Shown here in pieces: positions 18,226 to 28,350 of a DNA stretch of 64,000 nucleotides. Location of the stretch: contig NZ_JACHXK010000028.1 of the NCBI RefSeq assembly GCF_014192105.1, forward strand, positions 1 through 64,000. Direction: 5' to 3'. This stretch comes from Paenibacillus phyllosphaerae. Lineage in GTDB: Bacteria > Bacillota > Bacilli > Paenibacillales > Paenibacillaceae. The position numbers and the translations under genes are program-made. Numbering within the stretch: the first letter of the stretch is position 1; the number at the start of each line of letters is the position of its first letter. The notes under the pieces were generated by a model. It had not been told where the DNA came from, made no database searches, and worked only from the letters and a program-made list of their open reading frames with translations.

Positions 18226-19836
18226 ATGGCGTACGAACCGATTTGGATGAATGACTCGTCCAAACTGAATAAATTTGAGTTTATCAAAATGGAAAAGGAC
18301 GGCCTCGATGTCATCCGCACCATTATTGACGAGTATTCACAAAAAGGGTACGACTCCATTCCTGAAGATGACATGAACCGCTTCAAATGGGCTGGCGTGT
18401 ACGAGCAAAAGCCTAGAGAAGGTTATTTCATGATGCGGATCCGGATTAACACCGGGATTATGACCGCAGCACAGGCTCGTGCGCTCGCTTCAATCGGCCG
18501 CGACTACGGTCGCAACCTGATCGATGTTACGACTCGCCAAGCGATTCAATACCACTGGTTGAAGGTCGAGGACCTCCCTGATATTTTCAATCGGTTGGAA
18601 GAAGTAGGCCTTTATTCTTATGAAGCATGCGGCGACTGTCCGCGCACGATTGTCGGCAACCCGCTTGCCGGCATCGATAAAGATGAACTGATCGATACAC
18701 GGGCGATCGTGGAAGAAGTCAACGCGTTCTACTTGATGAACCGGGATTTCTCCAACTTGCCCCGCAAATATAAAATGTCCATTACTGGCAACGTTTATAA
18801 CAACGCCAATGCCGAGATCAATGATCTTGCCTTCATTCCAGCGGTGAAAGCGATCGATGGTGAAGAGGTCATCGGCTTCCATATGTTCGTCGGCGGCGGA
18901 CTGTCCGCTAAACCGCATCTGGCCAAAGAACTTGACGTATTCGTCCGTCCCGAGGACGTCCTGCGCGTGTCCATCGGCGTCACGACGATCTTCCGGGACT
19001 ATGGCTACCGTGAGAAGCGCCACCAGGCACGCCTGAAGTTCCTCGTCGCCGATTGGGGACCGGAGAAGTTCAGAGATAAGCTCGTGGAGCTCGTCGGCGA
19101 TCTGCCGACAAAAGGCGAAAGCAAAACGGTCGGTTGGAATGGCATCTACTATGACGGCGTGTATGAACAAAAACAAGAAGGCCTTCACTTCATCGGCCTT
19201 AACGTCCCTGTCGGCCGTACGAATTCGGAGGAGTTCGAACAGCTGGCTGACCTGGCTGAACGATATGGCGACGGTACGATTCGCACGACGATGTCGCAGA
19301 ACATCATTCTCGCCGGTATCCCGACCGAGAAGCTGGACGAAGTACTGCAAGCGCCTGTGCTCGAGCGACTATCTCCGAAAGCTAAGCCGTTCATGAGCCG
19401 CACGGTCTCCTGTACGGGCAATGAATTCTGCAACCTCGCGGTTGTTGAAACGAAAGAGCGCGCACGCCGGGTTGCGGAGTACCTGGATGAGCATATTCAG
19501 CTGGACGAGAAAATTCGAATCCACTTCATTGGCTGCCCGAATGCGTGCGGCCAGAAACATATCGCGGACATCGGCCTGCAGGGCGCACTGGTGAAGACGC
19601 CGGAAGGGATGGTCGACGCGTTCGATATTGCGGTAGGCGGCGTACTTGGCCCGGATGCGCAGTTCAATACGGCGTTGAAAGGCCGCGTAAAAGGCGACGA
19701 TGTCGCAGGCGTGCTTGCCCAGCTTATCAATTTCTATAAAGAGAACCGGGAAAACGGCGAGACGTTCCATCACTATGTGAAACGCGTCGGAGTCCCCGCC
19801 TTCCAAGAAAAGCTGACGTCGATTCTTGCTTCCTAA
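18226..19836 (+). CDS. Siroheme-[4Fe-4S] nitrite/sulfite reductase (assimilatory)
   Basis: A 536-residue ferredoxin-type nitrite/sulfite reductase that makes a six-electron reduction of nitrite to ammonia or sulfite to sulfide in the cytoplasm. It has two homologous half-domains. The cluster/siroheme cysteines appear as SCTGNEFCNLA and GCPNACGQKHIADIG, the family's C-x5-C and C-x3-C motifs. The N-terminal half-domain carries RQAIQYHWL and GDCPRTIVGNPLAG. An AAGGGGG 7 nt upstream supports the ATG. No flavoprotein subunit, siroheme gene or nitrate reductase is adjacent, so substrate choice is open; similarity to NirA-type enzymes is my best guess. Confidence 0.9.
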   Translation: MAYEPIWMNDSSKLNKFEFIKMEKDGLDVIRTIIDEYSQKGYDSIPEDDMNRFKWAGVYEQKPREGYFMMRIRINTGIMTAAQARALASIGRDYGRNLIDVTTRQAIQYHWLKVEDLPDIFNRLEEVGLYSYEACGDCPRTIVGNPLAGIDKDELIDTRAIVEEVNAFYLMNRDFSNLPRKYKMSITGNVYNNANAEINDLAFIPAVKAIDGEEVIGFHMFVGGGLSAKPHLAKELDVFVRPEDVLRVSIGVTTIFRDYGYREKRHQARLKFLVADWGPEKFRDKLVELVGDLPTKGESKTVGWNGIYYDGVYEQKQEGLHFIGLNVPVGRTNSEEFEQLADLAERYGDGTIRTTMSQNIILAGIPTEKLDEVLQAPVLERLSPKAKPFMSRTVSCTGNEFCNLAVVETKERARRVAEYLDEHIQLDEKIRIHFIGCPNACGQKHIADIGLQGALVKTPEGMVDAFDIAVGGVLGPDAQFNTALKGRVKGDDVAGVLAQLINFYKENRENGETFHHYVKRVGVPAFQEKLTSILAS

Positions 19837-19861
19837 TCACATAAATGAGATCAACGAGGAT

Positions 19862-19894
19862 GAACCTCCGGCCTGTATGGGTTAGAGGTTCTTT
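19862..19894 (+). terminator. Probable terminator of the reductase gene
   Basis: GAACCTC (19862-19868) pairs with GAGGTTC (19885-19891), and TTTG follows. The stem is short and the T-run weak. Confidence 0.55.
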
Positions 19895-20048
19895 GTCATG
19901 CCCGCGTACGAGCCCCAAGAAAAGCAATCCCAACTGAACCTTCTTCTAATGTGCACCATGTTCCTATTGTGTTACGTCCCTACTGTGTTACGTTGCAAAC
20001 TGTCCTACATCTAGCCGAAGTGAGAGACGTCCATCCTTTCGATTGTGC

Positions 20049-20090
20049 AAAAAAGAGCACGGCTGCAGCCAAATGACCGTAACCGTGCTC
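20049..20090 (-). terminator. Intrinsic terminator of uvrA
   Basis: On the minus strand GAGCACGG and CCGTGCTC (20090-20055) form an 8-bp stem followed by TTTTTT. It starts 15 nt after the uvrA stop codon. Confidence 0.92.
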
Positions 20091-20104
20091 AATCCTCTCG
20101 CTTG

Positions 20105-22990
20105 TTACTCCGCGTGAGCCTCCGCTACCGCTTCAGCCGCTCGGTGCGCTTCTTCCGTCCGTACGCGGTCCCGCTCCAGAACCGGCTTCAGATAGCGGCC
20201 CGTATAGGAGCCCTCCACCTTCACCACTTGTTCCGGCGAACCTGTCGCCACGATCGAACCGCCGCCGCTGCCGCCTTCAGGTCCGAGATCGATCAAGTAA
20301 TCGGCTGTCTTAATGACATCCAGATTGTGCTCGATAACCAGCACCGACTCGCCGGACTCTACCAGGCGATGCAGCACCACGAGCAGCCGGTCGATATCGT
20401 CGACATGCAGCCCTGTCGTAGGCTCATCGAGGATATAAATCGTCTTGCCGGTGCTGCGGCGGTACAGCTCTGCCGCGAGCTTCACGCGCTGCGCCTCGCC
20501 GCCGGACAATGTCGTGGCCGGCTGGCCAAGATCCATATAGCCTAAACCGACATCCATCAGCGTCTGCAGCTTGCGGTGAATCTTCGGTACATTGGCGAAA
20601 AACTCGGTGGCATTCTCGATCGTCATCTGGAGCACTTCGGCAATGCTTTTGCCTTTGTATTTCACTTCCAACGTCTCGCGGTTGTAGCGTTTGCCTTTGC
20701 AAACCTCGCATGGTACATATACGTCCGGAAGGAAGTGCATCTCGATCTTGATAATCCCGTCGCCGCGGCAGGATTCGCATCGGCCGCCTTTGATATTGAA
20801 GCTGAAGCGCCCCTTCTTATAGCCGCGCACCTTGGCTTCGTTCGTCGTTGCATACAGATCCCGGATATCATCGAATACGCCGGTGTACGTAGCTGGGTTG
20901 GAACGCGGCGTCCGGCCGATCGGGGATTGGTCGATATCGATGACCTTATCGATATGCTCCAGACCGCGAATCTCCTTATGCTCACCGGGGCGGACCTTTG
21001 CCTTATTCAAGTCACGGGCAAGCGTCTTGTACAGAATCTCGTTCACGAGCGTGGACTTGCCGGAACCGGATACGCCGGTCACGGCCGAGAAGACACCGAG
21101 CGGAATCTTCACGTTCACGTTGCGCAAGTTGTTCTCCTTCGCCCCGCGCACCTCCAACCACTTATCGCTGGTCGAACGGCGCTTCAGCGGCACCGGGATG
21201 AACTTGCGGCCGCTCAGATAGGCGCCGGTCAGCGAGTTCTCATCCGCCATGACCTCCTGCGGCGAGCCTTGGGCAATAATGCGGCCACCGTGCACGCCTG
21301 CTCCCGGGCCGACGTCGATAATATAATCGGCCGCCATCATCGTGTCCTCGTCATGCTCGACGACGATGAGCGTATTGCCCAGATCGCGCATATGCTCGAG
21401 CGTCTGGATCAGCTTGTCGTTGTCGCGCTGGTGAAGCCCGATGCTTGGCTCGTCCAGAATATAGAGTACGCCCATAAGGCTCGAACCGATCTGCGTAGCC
21501 AGACGGATCCGCTGCGCCTCGCCGCCCGACAGCGTTCCCGCCGCACGATTCAGCGTCAAATACTGCAGGCCTACATTCACAAGGAAGCCGAGACGGCTGT
21601 TGATCTCCTTCAGGATAAGCTGCGCGATCGTGCGATCCTTCTCGTTCAGATCCAGACCGTCGAAAAATTGCTGCGCGCTGCCGATGGAGAGGGCGGTCAC
21701 ATGCGCGATATTCTCCCGGCCGACGGTAACCGCCAGACTTTCCTTCCGCAGACGGTTTCCTTTGCACCCTCCGCACGGCTTCGCGCTCATATACTGTTCA
21801 ATGTACTCGCGAATGCCTTCCGACGCCGTCTCCCGGTAGCGGCGCTCCAGGTTGTGCACGATCCCTTCGAACGGAACGTACGCTTCCTTCGCATGGCCGA
21901 AATCGTTCTCGTACCGGAATCGGACGCGTTCGCCGCCCGTTCCATACATCAGCTTCTTCATCTGTTCGCTTGTCAGCTCGCTGACAGGGACATCACGGGA
22001 AATGCCGTAATGAACGCAGACCGCCTCAAGGAATTGCGGATAGTAGTTCGAGGTGCTGCCAGCCCACGCCTCGAAGGCGCCTTCCTCGATCGAACGGCTC
22101 GTATCCGGAACGAGCAGATCCGGGTCCACGATCATCTTCACGCCAAGACCGTCACAGTCGGGACATGCGCCGAACGGGCTGTTGAAGGAGAACATGCGCG
22201 GCGCCAGTTCGTCGATGCTGAATCCGCATTCCGGGCAAGCCAGATTCGAGCTGAACATCAACTCTTCCTTCTCCATCACGTCGATGAGCACCTTGCCATC
22301 CGACAGTTTAAGCGCAGTCTCGATGGAATCGGCCAGACGGGTCTGAATATCGCTCTTCACGACGATCCGGTCGACGACGACCTCGATGTTGTGCTTCTTG
22401 TTCTTCTCGAGCTCGATCTTCTCGCTAAGTTCGCGTAGCTCCCCATTCACGCGGACGCGCACGAAACCTTGCTTCTGTACTTCAGCCAGCAGCTTGGTAT
22501 GTTCGCCTTTGCGTCCGGACACGATCGGCGCCAGAATCTGCAGCTTCGTCCGCTCCGGGTATTCCATAATCCGATCGACCATCTGTTCGACCGTCTGCGA
22601 GGAAATCTCGATGCCATGCTCCGGACAATGCGGCTTGCCGATGCGCGCGAACAGCAGACGCAAGTAATCATAAATCTCGGTAACCGTGCCGACGGTGGAA
22701 CGCGGGTTACGGCTGGTCGTCTTCTGATCGATGGAAATGGCCGGGGACAGGCCGTCGATCGAATCTACGTCCGGCTTCTCCATCTGACCGAGAAACTGCC
22801 GGGCATACGCCGACAGCGACTCCACGTAGCGGCGTTGTCCTTCCGCATAGATCGTATCGAATGCGAGCGAGGATTTCCCCGAGCCCGATAGTCCGGTCAA
22901 TACGACAAACTTGTCACGCGGAATGGTGACATCAATATTCTTCAGATTGTGGGCTCTCGCCCCTTTAATAACGATCGATTCGCTTGCCAC
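20105..22990 (-). CDS. uvrA: Excinuclease ABC subunit A
   Basis: UvrA is the damage-recognition ATPase of nucleotide excision repair and loads UvrB on lesions. The 961-residue protein shows two ABC ATPase halves: Walker [14 protein letters not shown] and [13 protein letters not shown], and two LSGGEAQR signatures. Zinc-binding cysteines are seen in [11 protein letters not shown]...CPDCDGLG and [11 protein letters not shown]...[10 protein letters not shown]. Length and domain order are normal. The start is a GTG at 22990, with AGGAGGAG 9-11 nt upstream. It follows uvrB by 185 nt on the same strand and is probably induced with it by DNA damage. Confidence 0.98.
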   Translation of the reverse strand: MASESIVIKGARAHNLKNIDVTIPRDKFVVLTGLSGSGKSSLAFDTIYAEGQRRYVESLSAYARQFLGQMEKPDVDSIDGLSPAISIDQKTTSRNPRSTVGTVTEIYDYLRLLFARIGKPHCPEHGIEISSQTVEQMVDRIMEYPERTKLQILAPIVSGRKGEHTKLLAEVQKQGFVRVRVNGELRELSEKIELEKNKKHNIEVVVDRIVVKSDIQTRLADSIETALKLSDGKVLIDVMEKEELMFSSNLACPECGFSIDELAPRMFSFNSPFGACPDCDGLGVKMIVDPDLLVPDTSRSIEEGAFEAWAGSTSNYYPQFLEAVCVHYGISRDVPVSELTSEQMKKLMYGTGGERVRFRYENDFGHAKEAYVPFEGIVHNLERRYRETASEGIREYIEQYMSAKPCGGCKGNRLRKESLAVTVGRENIAHVTALSIGSAQQFFDGLDLNEKDRTIAQLILKEINSRLGFLVNVGLQYLTLNRAAGTLSGGEAQRIRLATQIGSSLMGVLYILDEPSIGLHQRDNDKLIQTLEHMRDLGNTLIVVEHDEDTMMAADYIIDVGPGAGVHGGRIIAQGSPQEVMADENSLTGAYLSGRKFIPVPLKRRSTSDKWLEVRGAKENNLRNVNVKIPLGVFSAVTGVSGSGKSTLVNEILYKTLARDLNKAKVRPGEHKEIRGLEHIDKVIDIDQSPIGRTPRSNPATYTGVFDDIRDLYATTNEAKVRGYKKGRFSFNIKGGRCESCRGDGIIKIEMHFLPDVYVPCEVCKGKRYNRETLEVKYKGKSIAEVLQMTIENATEFFANVPKIHRKLQTLMDVGLGYMDLGQPATTLSGGEAQRVKLAAELYRRSTGKTIYILDEPTTGLHVDDIDRLLVVLHRLVESGESVLVIEHNLDVIKTADYLIDLGPEGGSGGGSIVATGSPEQVVKVEGSYTGRYLKPVLERDRVRTEEAHRAAEAVAEAHAE

Positions 22991-23124
22991 TTGGTTTCTC
23001 TCCTCCTGTACGCTTACCTTCGCGTTAGCGCATCCGCGCCCGCACCGGCCTCCCGTATCTCATTGAGATTATTGCAATTGCAGCCATGCATCTGCCGAAC
23101 ATTCAACTGCGCATGATATACAAA

Positions 23125-23156
23125 GCGGCGAAGCCAATAGAGTGGACGTTCGCCGC
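23125..23156 (-). terminator. Hairpin between uvrB and uvrA
   Basis: GCGGCGAA and its complement TTCGCCGC form an 8-bp stem with a 16-nt loop, followed on the minus strand by TTTG only. It may be a weak terminator or processing site that sets the uvrA to uvrB ratio. Confidence 0.45.
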
Positions 23157-23175
23157 AAGATGTTCGTGATGTGTC

Positions 23176-25176
23176 CTAGCCCGCCTCGGCCTTCAGCTCG
23201 AGCAGAGCGTCGCGCAGCTCGGCCGCGCGTTCGAATTGCAGATTCTTCGCCGCATCCTTCATCTCCGCCTCTAGGCGCTGAATGAGGGACTGACGTTCTT
23301 TCTTCGACATCTTCTCCACGCCGACGCCGGCCAAGTATTCGCTCTTCTGCTCGGCCACCTTGGTCGCTTCGATAATATCGTGGACCCGCTTGCGGATCGT
23401 CTGCGGCGTTATGCCGTGCTTCTCGTTGTACGCGACCTGAATGGAGCGTCTGCGCTCCGTCTCCTTGATCGCCATATTCATCGAGTCGGTCATCTTGTCG
23501 GCATACATGATGACGCGGCCTTCCGAGTTGCGCGCCGCCCGGCCGATCGTCTGGATGAGCGAACGTTCGGAGCGAAGGAAGCCCTCCTTATCGGCATCGA
23601 GAATCGCCACCAAGGACACTTCCGGAAGGTCGAGCCCTTCCCGCAGCAGGTTGATGCCGACCAGCACGTGGAAGGTACCCAGCCGTAGATCACGCAAGAT
23701 GGCCATCCGCTCCAGTGTCTTAATATCGGAGTGCAAATAGCGGACCTTGATGCCGACCTCCTTCAGATAGTCGGTCAAGTCCTCGGCCATCTTCTTCGTC
23801 AGCGTCGTCAGCAGCACGCGCTCGTCCTTGGCGATCCGGTCACGCACTTCCTCGAGCAGATCGTCGATCTGTCCCTTCGTCGGACGCACCTCGATAATCG
23901 GGTCGAGAAGACCGGTCGGACGAATGATCTGCTGCGTCATCGTCGGGCACAACTCCAGCTCGTATGGCCCCGGCGTAGCGGAGACATAGATCATCTGCGT
24001 AATCTTCTCCTCGAATTCCTCGAAGCGAAGCGGCCGGTTGTCCATCGCGGACGGCAGCCGGAAGCCGTGATTGACGAGCACTTCCTTCCGGGCACGGTCG
24101 CCGTTATACATCGCCCGGATCTGCGGAAGCGTCACATGAGACTCGTCGATGACGAACAGCATGTCGTCCGGAAAATAGTCCAGCAGCGTATACGGCGTGG
24201 CTCCGCGTTCGCGGAAGGTCAGCGGTCCGGAATAGTTCTCGATCCCGGAGCAGAAGCCCATCTCCTGCATCATCTCGATATCGTAGCGCGTCCGCTGCTC
24301 CAAGCGCTGCGCCTCTAGCAGCTTGCCCTGCTCCCGCAGCTCGGCAAGTCTCGCTTCAAGCTCGGCTTCAATGTTCTTGAGCGCAACGCGCATCGTCTCT
24401 TCGTGCGTAACGAAGTGAGACGCGGGGAAGATCGCCACGTGATCGCGTTCGCCGACGATCTCGCCGGTCAGCACGTCGATCTCCGTGATCCGTTCAATCT
24501 CGTCGCCGAACAGTTCTACCCGCATGGCACGCTCGTTGTTCGCTACCGGGAAGATCTCGACGATGTCTCCGCGCACGCGGAACGTACCGCGCACGAAGTT
24601 AATATCGTTGCGCTGATACTGGATATCGACCAGCTTATGCAGGATCTCGTCCCGCGACCGCTCCATGCCGACCCGCAGCGACAGCACGAGATTGCCGTAT
24701 TCCTTCGGCGAACCGAGGCCGTAGATACAGGACACGCTGGCGACGATAATGACGTCGCGCCGCTCGAACAAGGAGCTCGTCGCGGAGTGGCGCAGCTTAT
24801 CGATCTCGTCGTTGATGCTCGAATCCTTCTCGATGTACGTATCCGTCGACGGGATGTACGCTTCCGGCTGGAAGTAGTCGTAGTAGCTGACGAAATACGA
24901 TACCGCATTGTCCGGGAAAAACTCCTTGAACTCGCTGCACAGCTGAGCGGCCAACGTCTTGTTGTGCGCGATTACGAGCGTCGGACGGTTAAGCTGCGCA
25001 ATCGTGTTCGCTATGGTATAGGTCTTGCCCGTTCCCGTCGCTCCCAGCAAGGTCTGATGCTTCTGGCCTGCTCTTACGCCCTCGACTAGCTCGCGGATCG
25101 CTCCCGGCTGGTCACCTTGCGGTGTATAAGGCGATTTCAGCTCAAACAGCCGCCCTTGCTCCTTCATCTCACCCAT
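23176..25176 (-). CDS. uvrB: Excinuclease ABC subunit B
   Basis: UvrB verifies lesions and recruits UvrC in nucleotide excision repair. It shows the opening [11 protein letters not shown], Walker [13 protein letters not shown], the beta-hairpin region [12 protein letters not shown], helicase motifs DESHVTLPQ and QTIGRAARN, and a C-terminal UVR domain ([18 protein letters not shown]) that binds UvrC. Length is normal. The frame is open to a GTG at 25188, but the ATG at 25176 has GGGGTG 9 nt upstream; the ATG three codons later is another option. It is the first gene of the uvrBA unit behind a LexA-box promoter. Confidence 0.97.
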   Translation of the reverse strand: MGEMKEQGRLFELKSPYTPQGDQPGAIRELVEGVRAGQKHQTLLGATGTGKTYTIANTIAQLNRPTLVIAHNKTLAAQLCSEFKEFFPDNAVSYFVSYYDYFQPEAYIPSTDTYIEKDSSINDEIDKLRHSATSSLFERRDVIIVASVSCIYGLGSPKEYGNLVLSLRVGMERSRDEILHKLVDIQYQRNDINFVRGTFRVRGDIVEIFPVANNERAMRVELFGDEIERITEIDVLTGEIVGERDHVAIFPASHFVTHEETMRVALKNIEAELEARLAELREQGKLLEAQRLEQRTRYDIEMMQEMGFCSGIENYSGPLTFRERGATPYTLLDYFPDDMLFVIDESHVTLPQIRAMYNGDRARKEVLVNHGFRLPSAMDNRPLRFEEFEEKITQMIYVSATPGPYELELCPTMTQQIIRPTGLLDPIIEVRPTKGQIDDLLEEVRDRIAKDERVLLTTLTKKMAEDLTDYLKEVGIKVRYLHSDIKTLERMAILRDLRLGTFHVLVGINLLREGLDLPEVSLVAILDADKEGFLRSERSLIQTIGRAARNSEGRVIMYADKMTDSMNMAIKETERRRSIQVAYNEKHGITPQTIRKRVHDIIEATKVAEQKSEYLAGVGVEKMSKKERQSLIQRLEAEMKDAAKNLQFERAAELRDALLELKAEAG

Positions 25177-25310
25177 GCTCACTAACACCCCGTTCCATCG
25201 CTCTATGAATCAAGCTCTATTAATAGGTATACCCCAAAACACCATTCCGCTAGACGGTTCTATATGAATGAAGCTCTTATGCACGCACTGTAAAAAGAAG
25301 GACAACATAA

Positions 25311-25361
25311 GAATATGTGTTCCCATTCCACCATTATACCCCTTATAGGGAACACTTGCAA
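25311..25361 (-). promoter_or_regulatory. uvrB promoter with LexA (SOS) box
   Basis: On the minus strand TTGCAA (25361-25356) and TATAAT (25338-25333) are 17 nt apart. GAATATGTGTTCC (25311-25323) lies just downstream, over the likely transcription start. It fits the Gram-positive LexA/DinR consensus CGAACRNRYGTTYC at 12 of 14 positions. uvrBA is a known SOS operon, so LexA repression is expected. Confidence 0.75.
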
Positions 25362-25385
25362 TCCGGTGCTCATGGCCTAAGGAAC

Positions 25386-25424
25386 AAAAAAAGCAACCGA
25401 AAGGCATACCTGCCCCTCGACTGC
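25386..25424 (-). terminator. Intrinsic terminator of the YhgE/Pip gene
   Basis: An imperfect stem with an inner GGCA/TGCC pair is followed on the minus strand by TTTTTTT. It lies 24 nt after the stop codon. Confidence 0.75.
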
Positions 25425-25447
25425 TTCCATCTCAATTCCGTATCGAA

Positions 25448-27463
25448 TTAAGCCTCCTGTAGCGCGGCTGCCGGACCGCCCGCCGGCTTCGCATTGCTTT
25501 TAACCAACACAAGAAGGGCGATCGCGACGAAAGCCGCAATATAGGCTGCGAGTATACCGGTATTGCTCCAATACTGTCCCCAGTCTCCGGTTGAGACGGC
25601 AGCCCGGAACGCGTTCACTGCATAAGTCATCGGCAAGTAGCCGCTGACCGCTTGCATCGGCGCAATCGCAAGCTCCATCGGGAACGTGCCCCCTGATGTA
25701 GCCAGCTGGGTGACGAGCAGGAATACCGCAACGAGGCGACCCAGCGGCCCGATTACGGAGACCAGCATCAGAATGCAGGTAAAGTAGGCAAACGATGCGA
25801 TAAAGCTGAGCAGCATGAATTTCGGCACGCTCTGCACCTCAATGCCGAGGCCGAGCAGTAGAACCCCATCCACAATAAGCGTCTGCAGGACGGCAATGGA
25901 CAAGAACAATCCGTACTTGTTCACGAAATGATGCCAGCCGGACACGCCGTACTTGGATTTGCGCTCATAAGGCAATATGTTGGAGGCTATCAGTCCGCCC
26001 ACGAACAAACCGAGCGTCAGAAAATACGGAACCATCGCCGTGCCGTAATTCGGCACATCGTTCACTTTCGTCTCTTCCAGCTGCACCGGACGGGCGAACA
26101 TCGTCACCGTCTTCGCGTCAGAACGGACGCTCGACGCTTGCGCAGCCGCGTCATTAAGCGCAGCAGCGAGCTCGCTGCTGCCATCCACCAGCTTCACCAT
26201 GCCGGCTGCAAGCGGCGCAGCGCCGTCTTTTAATGCCGAGACCCCTGCAGCAAGTGTATCCACTCCATCCGTATACGTCGTGAATCCCTGATCCCACGTC
26301 TTCATGCCGGTTGACAACGCCGCCATGCCTTCGGCCAAAGTCTTACCGCTGTCGCTAGCGCCGGCCAGCTTACGGCCGAACTGGGCCATGCCGTTCATCA
26401 GCTGCGCCTGGCCATACTCCGCACGCTTCAATCCTTCAGCCAAGTCGGCTTCGCTTGCACTTACAGTGCCCACTTCGGTTTGCAGCTCTTCGCTTGCCTT
26501 GTCGAGCGCGATGATCGAAGCGTCCTGCGCGAGCTCCGGATGCTCCGCCTTCAGCTTGGCAAGCTGCTGCTGAAGCACGTCCGCTTGCGCCTTCAGCTCA
26601 CCTGCGGAATCTGCCGCCGATTGAACAGCTGCCGCGAGCGCCGACATGCCGCCCGATACGGCTTCACTGCTCTGCTCCAACTTCTGGTGCGAGGAATCGA
26701 GTGCGGACAACCCCTCCGACAGCGACTTGGCGCCATTACGAATGACGTTCATGTTCGATTGAAGCTTCGTCTCCCCCTCAGAGAGCTTACTGCTGGCTCC
26801 CTCCAGCTTGCCGGCTCCGGCGGCCAGTTCGCTTGCGCCATCCTGCAGCTTGACTACTCCGGCCTGAGCGACCGCAATCCCCCGATTCAGCTCATCGGCA
26901 CCGCCGCCTGCCTGCCCCAATCCATCAAATAATTTCTTAAGACTGCCGAACACCGTTTCCGTATACGACCTCGTGATTTCATCCCCCACCTGATCCTTGA
27001 GCTTCTCGACTGCGGAAGAACCGATCTGGCCGGCCACGAAGTTGTGGCCAGGGTTGATGTAATATTCCAGCTGCGCAGCTTGGGGGTCGCCGCTCGTTAA
27101 CGTCGTAACATGGTCCGAGAACGAATCCGGGATGATGACGGACATATAGTACCGTCCTTCTTCAAGCCCCGACCGTGCCTCTTCCTTACTCACGAATCGG
27201 AAATCGAGCGTACCGCTTTCTTTCAGCTTCGCGACAAGGTCATCTCCGATATGGAGCGTCTTGCCATCCATCTGCGCGCCTTGATCGTCATTGACGACCG
27301 CGACGGGCAATTCGTCCAGATGGCCGTATGGATCCCAATACCCGCCAAGGAAGATGCCTGCATATATAAGCGGGATTAACAGCAAGATCGCAATCCCGAT
27401 ACGCGCCTGCGTTTTACTAAGAATATGCTGCCATTCTTTGCCCAACAACCGCAACCCTTTCAT
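25448..27463 (-). CDS. YhgE/Pip family membrane protein (ABC-2 / phage-infection-protein type)
   Basis: A 671-residue membrane protein. One transmembrane helix lies near the N terminus (IGIAILLLIPLIYAGIFLGGY). It is followed by a large extracellular part with long helical repeats (DGASELAAGAGKLEGASSKL, TLAEGMAALSTGMK), and then five to six helices at the C terminus. This is the YhgE/Pip architecture; members serve as phage receptors, in type VII-like export, or as exporters, and many are controlled by MarR or TetR regulators. Here a MarR-type gene lies directly upstream, and a double palindromic operator overlaps this gene's promoter. That points to inducible expression, perhaps efflux or envelope stress. 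Function is inferred. Confidence 0.82.
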   Translation of the reverse strand: MKGLRLLGKEWQHILSKTQARIGIAILLLIPLIYAGIFLGGYWDPYGHLDELPVAVVNDDQGAQMDGKTLHIGDDLVAKLKESGTLDFRFVSKEEARSGLEEGRYYMSVIIPDSFSDHVTTLTSGDPQAAQLEYYINPGHNFVAGQIGSSAVEKLKDQVGDEITRSYTETVFGSLKKLFDGLGQAGGGADELNRGIAVAQAGVVKLQDGASELAAGAGKLEGASSKLSEGETKLQSNMNVIRNGAKSLSEGLSALDSSHQKLEQSSEAVSGGMSALAAAVQSAADSAGELKAQADVLQQQLAKLKAEHPELAQDASIIALDKASEELQTEVGTVSASEADLAEGLKRAEYGQAQLMNGMAQFGRKLAGASDSGKTLAEGMAALSTGMKTWDQGFTTYTDGVDTLAAGVSALKDGAAPLAAGMVKLVDGSSELAAALNDAAAQASSVRSDAKTVTMFARPVQLEETKVNDVPNYGTAMVPYFLTLGLFVGGLIASNILPYERKSKYGVSGWHHFVNKYGLFLSIAVLQTLIVDGVLLLGLGIEVQSVPKFMLLSFIASFAYFTCILMLVSVIGPLGRLVAVFLLVTQLATSGGTFPMELAIAPMQAVSGYLPMTYAVNAFRAAVSTGDWGQYWSNTGILAAYIAAFVAIALLVLVKSNAKPAGGPAAALQEA

Positions 27464-27484
27464 CGTGTTACGCCTCCATTTTAT

Positions 27485-27535
27485 ATAGTTGTATGATACA
27501 ACATTGTATTATACAACTATTAACCGCAAATACAA
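27485..27535 (-). promoter_or_regulatory. YhgE promoter with double MarR-type operator
   Basis: On the minus strand TTGTAT (27535-27530), 16 nt, TATAAT (27513-27508) form the promoter. Two palindromes overlap the -10 box and the start: GTTGTATGATACAAC (27488-27502) and TTGTATTATACAA (27504-27516). Together 27485-27520 make one larger, nearly perfect palindrome. Paired TTGTAT-n-ATACAA sites are what a dimeric MarR-family repressor would bind. Confidence 0.8.
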
Positions 27536-27650
27536 CCCTCTTTACTACTCAACCCGCAATTGCGACTTTCTGAACGATGAATGCAGAAGCATACCCGAGA
27601 ATGCGAGACTTATCGCGGTGTACAACAGATCCTCGTTTGACCTTCCAGGT

Positions 27651-27695
27651 GAAACGGCTGTCGCCTTGCTCCTGAAGGAGCCAGAGAGCCGTTTC
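27651..27695. other. Long hairpin after the MarR gene
   Basis: GAAACGGCT and AGCCGTTTC form a perfect 9-bp stem with an inner GCTCC/GGAGC stem. It starts 6 nt after the MarR stop codon. Neither strand has a good T-run, so it could limit rather than end transcription into the YhgE gene. Confidence 0.55.
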
Positions 27696-27700
27696 ATCCT

Positions 27701-28144
27701 TTACTTTGATCCCAAATACTGTTCGGTCGTCCGATTGAACTTGGCCAGCATCTCGCCGAATATTTTGCGTTCTTCCTCCGACCAGTCGCCGAGCAGCCGG
27801 CCGAACAATTCCTGCCTGGCTTCCCGCACTTCGTACAGCTGGCTGCGCCCGTAAGCCGTGATATGCAGCAAGTTGATCCGCGCGTCCTTGGCATCCGATT
27901 TGCGCTCGACATAACCTTTGGCCTCCAGCGAAGCCGTCTGTCTGCTTAAGGTCGATAGATCCAGCTGAAACACATCGGCCAGCGCCTTAATGCCGAGCGG
28001 CCCCTTCTCATCCAGCTTCTGCAGCAGCAGGTAGGTGGATCGGTCGAAATCTTTGTATTTGAGAAATGCGATTCGGGCAGCCTCAGCCCGCCGGACGAAT
28101 ACGGCGATTTCGTGTTCGATTTGATCAATGTGGGTTAAGGTCAT
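27701..28144 (-). CDS. MarR-family transcriptional regulator
   Basis: A 147-residue winged-helix repressor of the MarR family. The HTH lies in GIKALADVFQLDLSTLSRQTASLEAKGYV and the wing in RKSDAKDARINLLHITAYGR. Several ATG codons are possible; the one at 28144 is chosen because GGAGGA sits 6 nt upstream. It lies 237 nt upstream of the YhgE/Pip gene on the same strand and is the obvious candidate to bind the double palindrome there. No copy of that palindrome is seen before its own start, so autoregulation is not evident. Confidence 0.9.
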   Translation of the reverse strand: MTLTHIDQIEHEIAVFVRRAEAARIAFLKYKDFDRSTYLLLQKLDEKGPLGIKALADVFQLDLSTLSRQTASLEAKGYVERKSDAKDARINLLHITAYGRSQLYEVREARQELFGRLLGDWSEEERKIFGEMLAKFNRTTEQYLGSK

Positions 28145-28290
28145 CATCATTCCTCCATTGTTATGCAATAGTGTGGCTTCTCTTTATGCCTGTCATGCGC
28201 ACCTCCTTCGCCTCTCTCACCCGGTTCGCTACTATAGACAATCTCATGTCCGTTACCGCTGAACGTCCGCGCCATTGCCGCTCCTCATTC

Positions 28291-28330
28291 AAGAAAAGCC
28301 GTTCAGGGGAAACATCCCCCCGTTCGGCTT
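28291..28330 (-). terminator. Intrinsic terminator after minJ
   Basis: AAGCCG and CGGCTT (28330-28296) with an inner GGGG/CCCC stem are followed on the minus strand by TTCTTG. Confidence 0.7.
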
Positions 28331-28350
28331 GGATTCTCGTTAAGCAGGCT

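Noticed and set aside
20576-22438. 620-codon open frame on the plus strand opposite uvrA
   Set aside because: Lies entirely within uvrA, has antisense-type composition and no family features.
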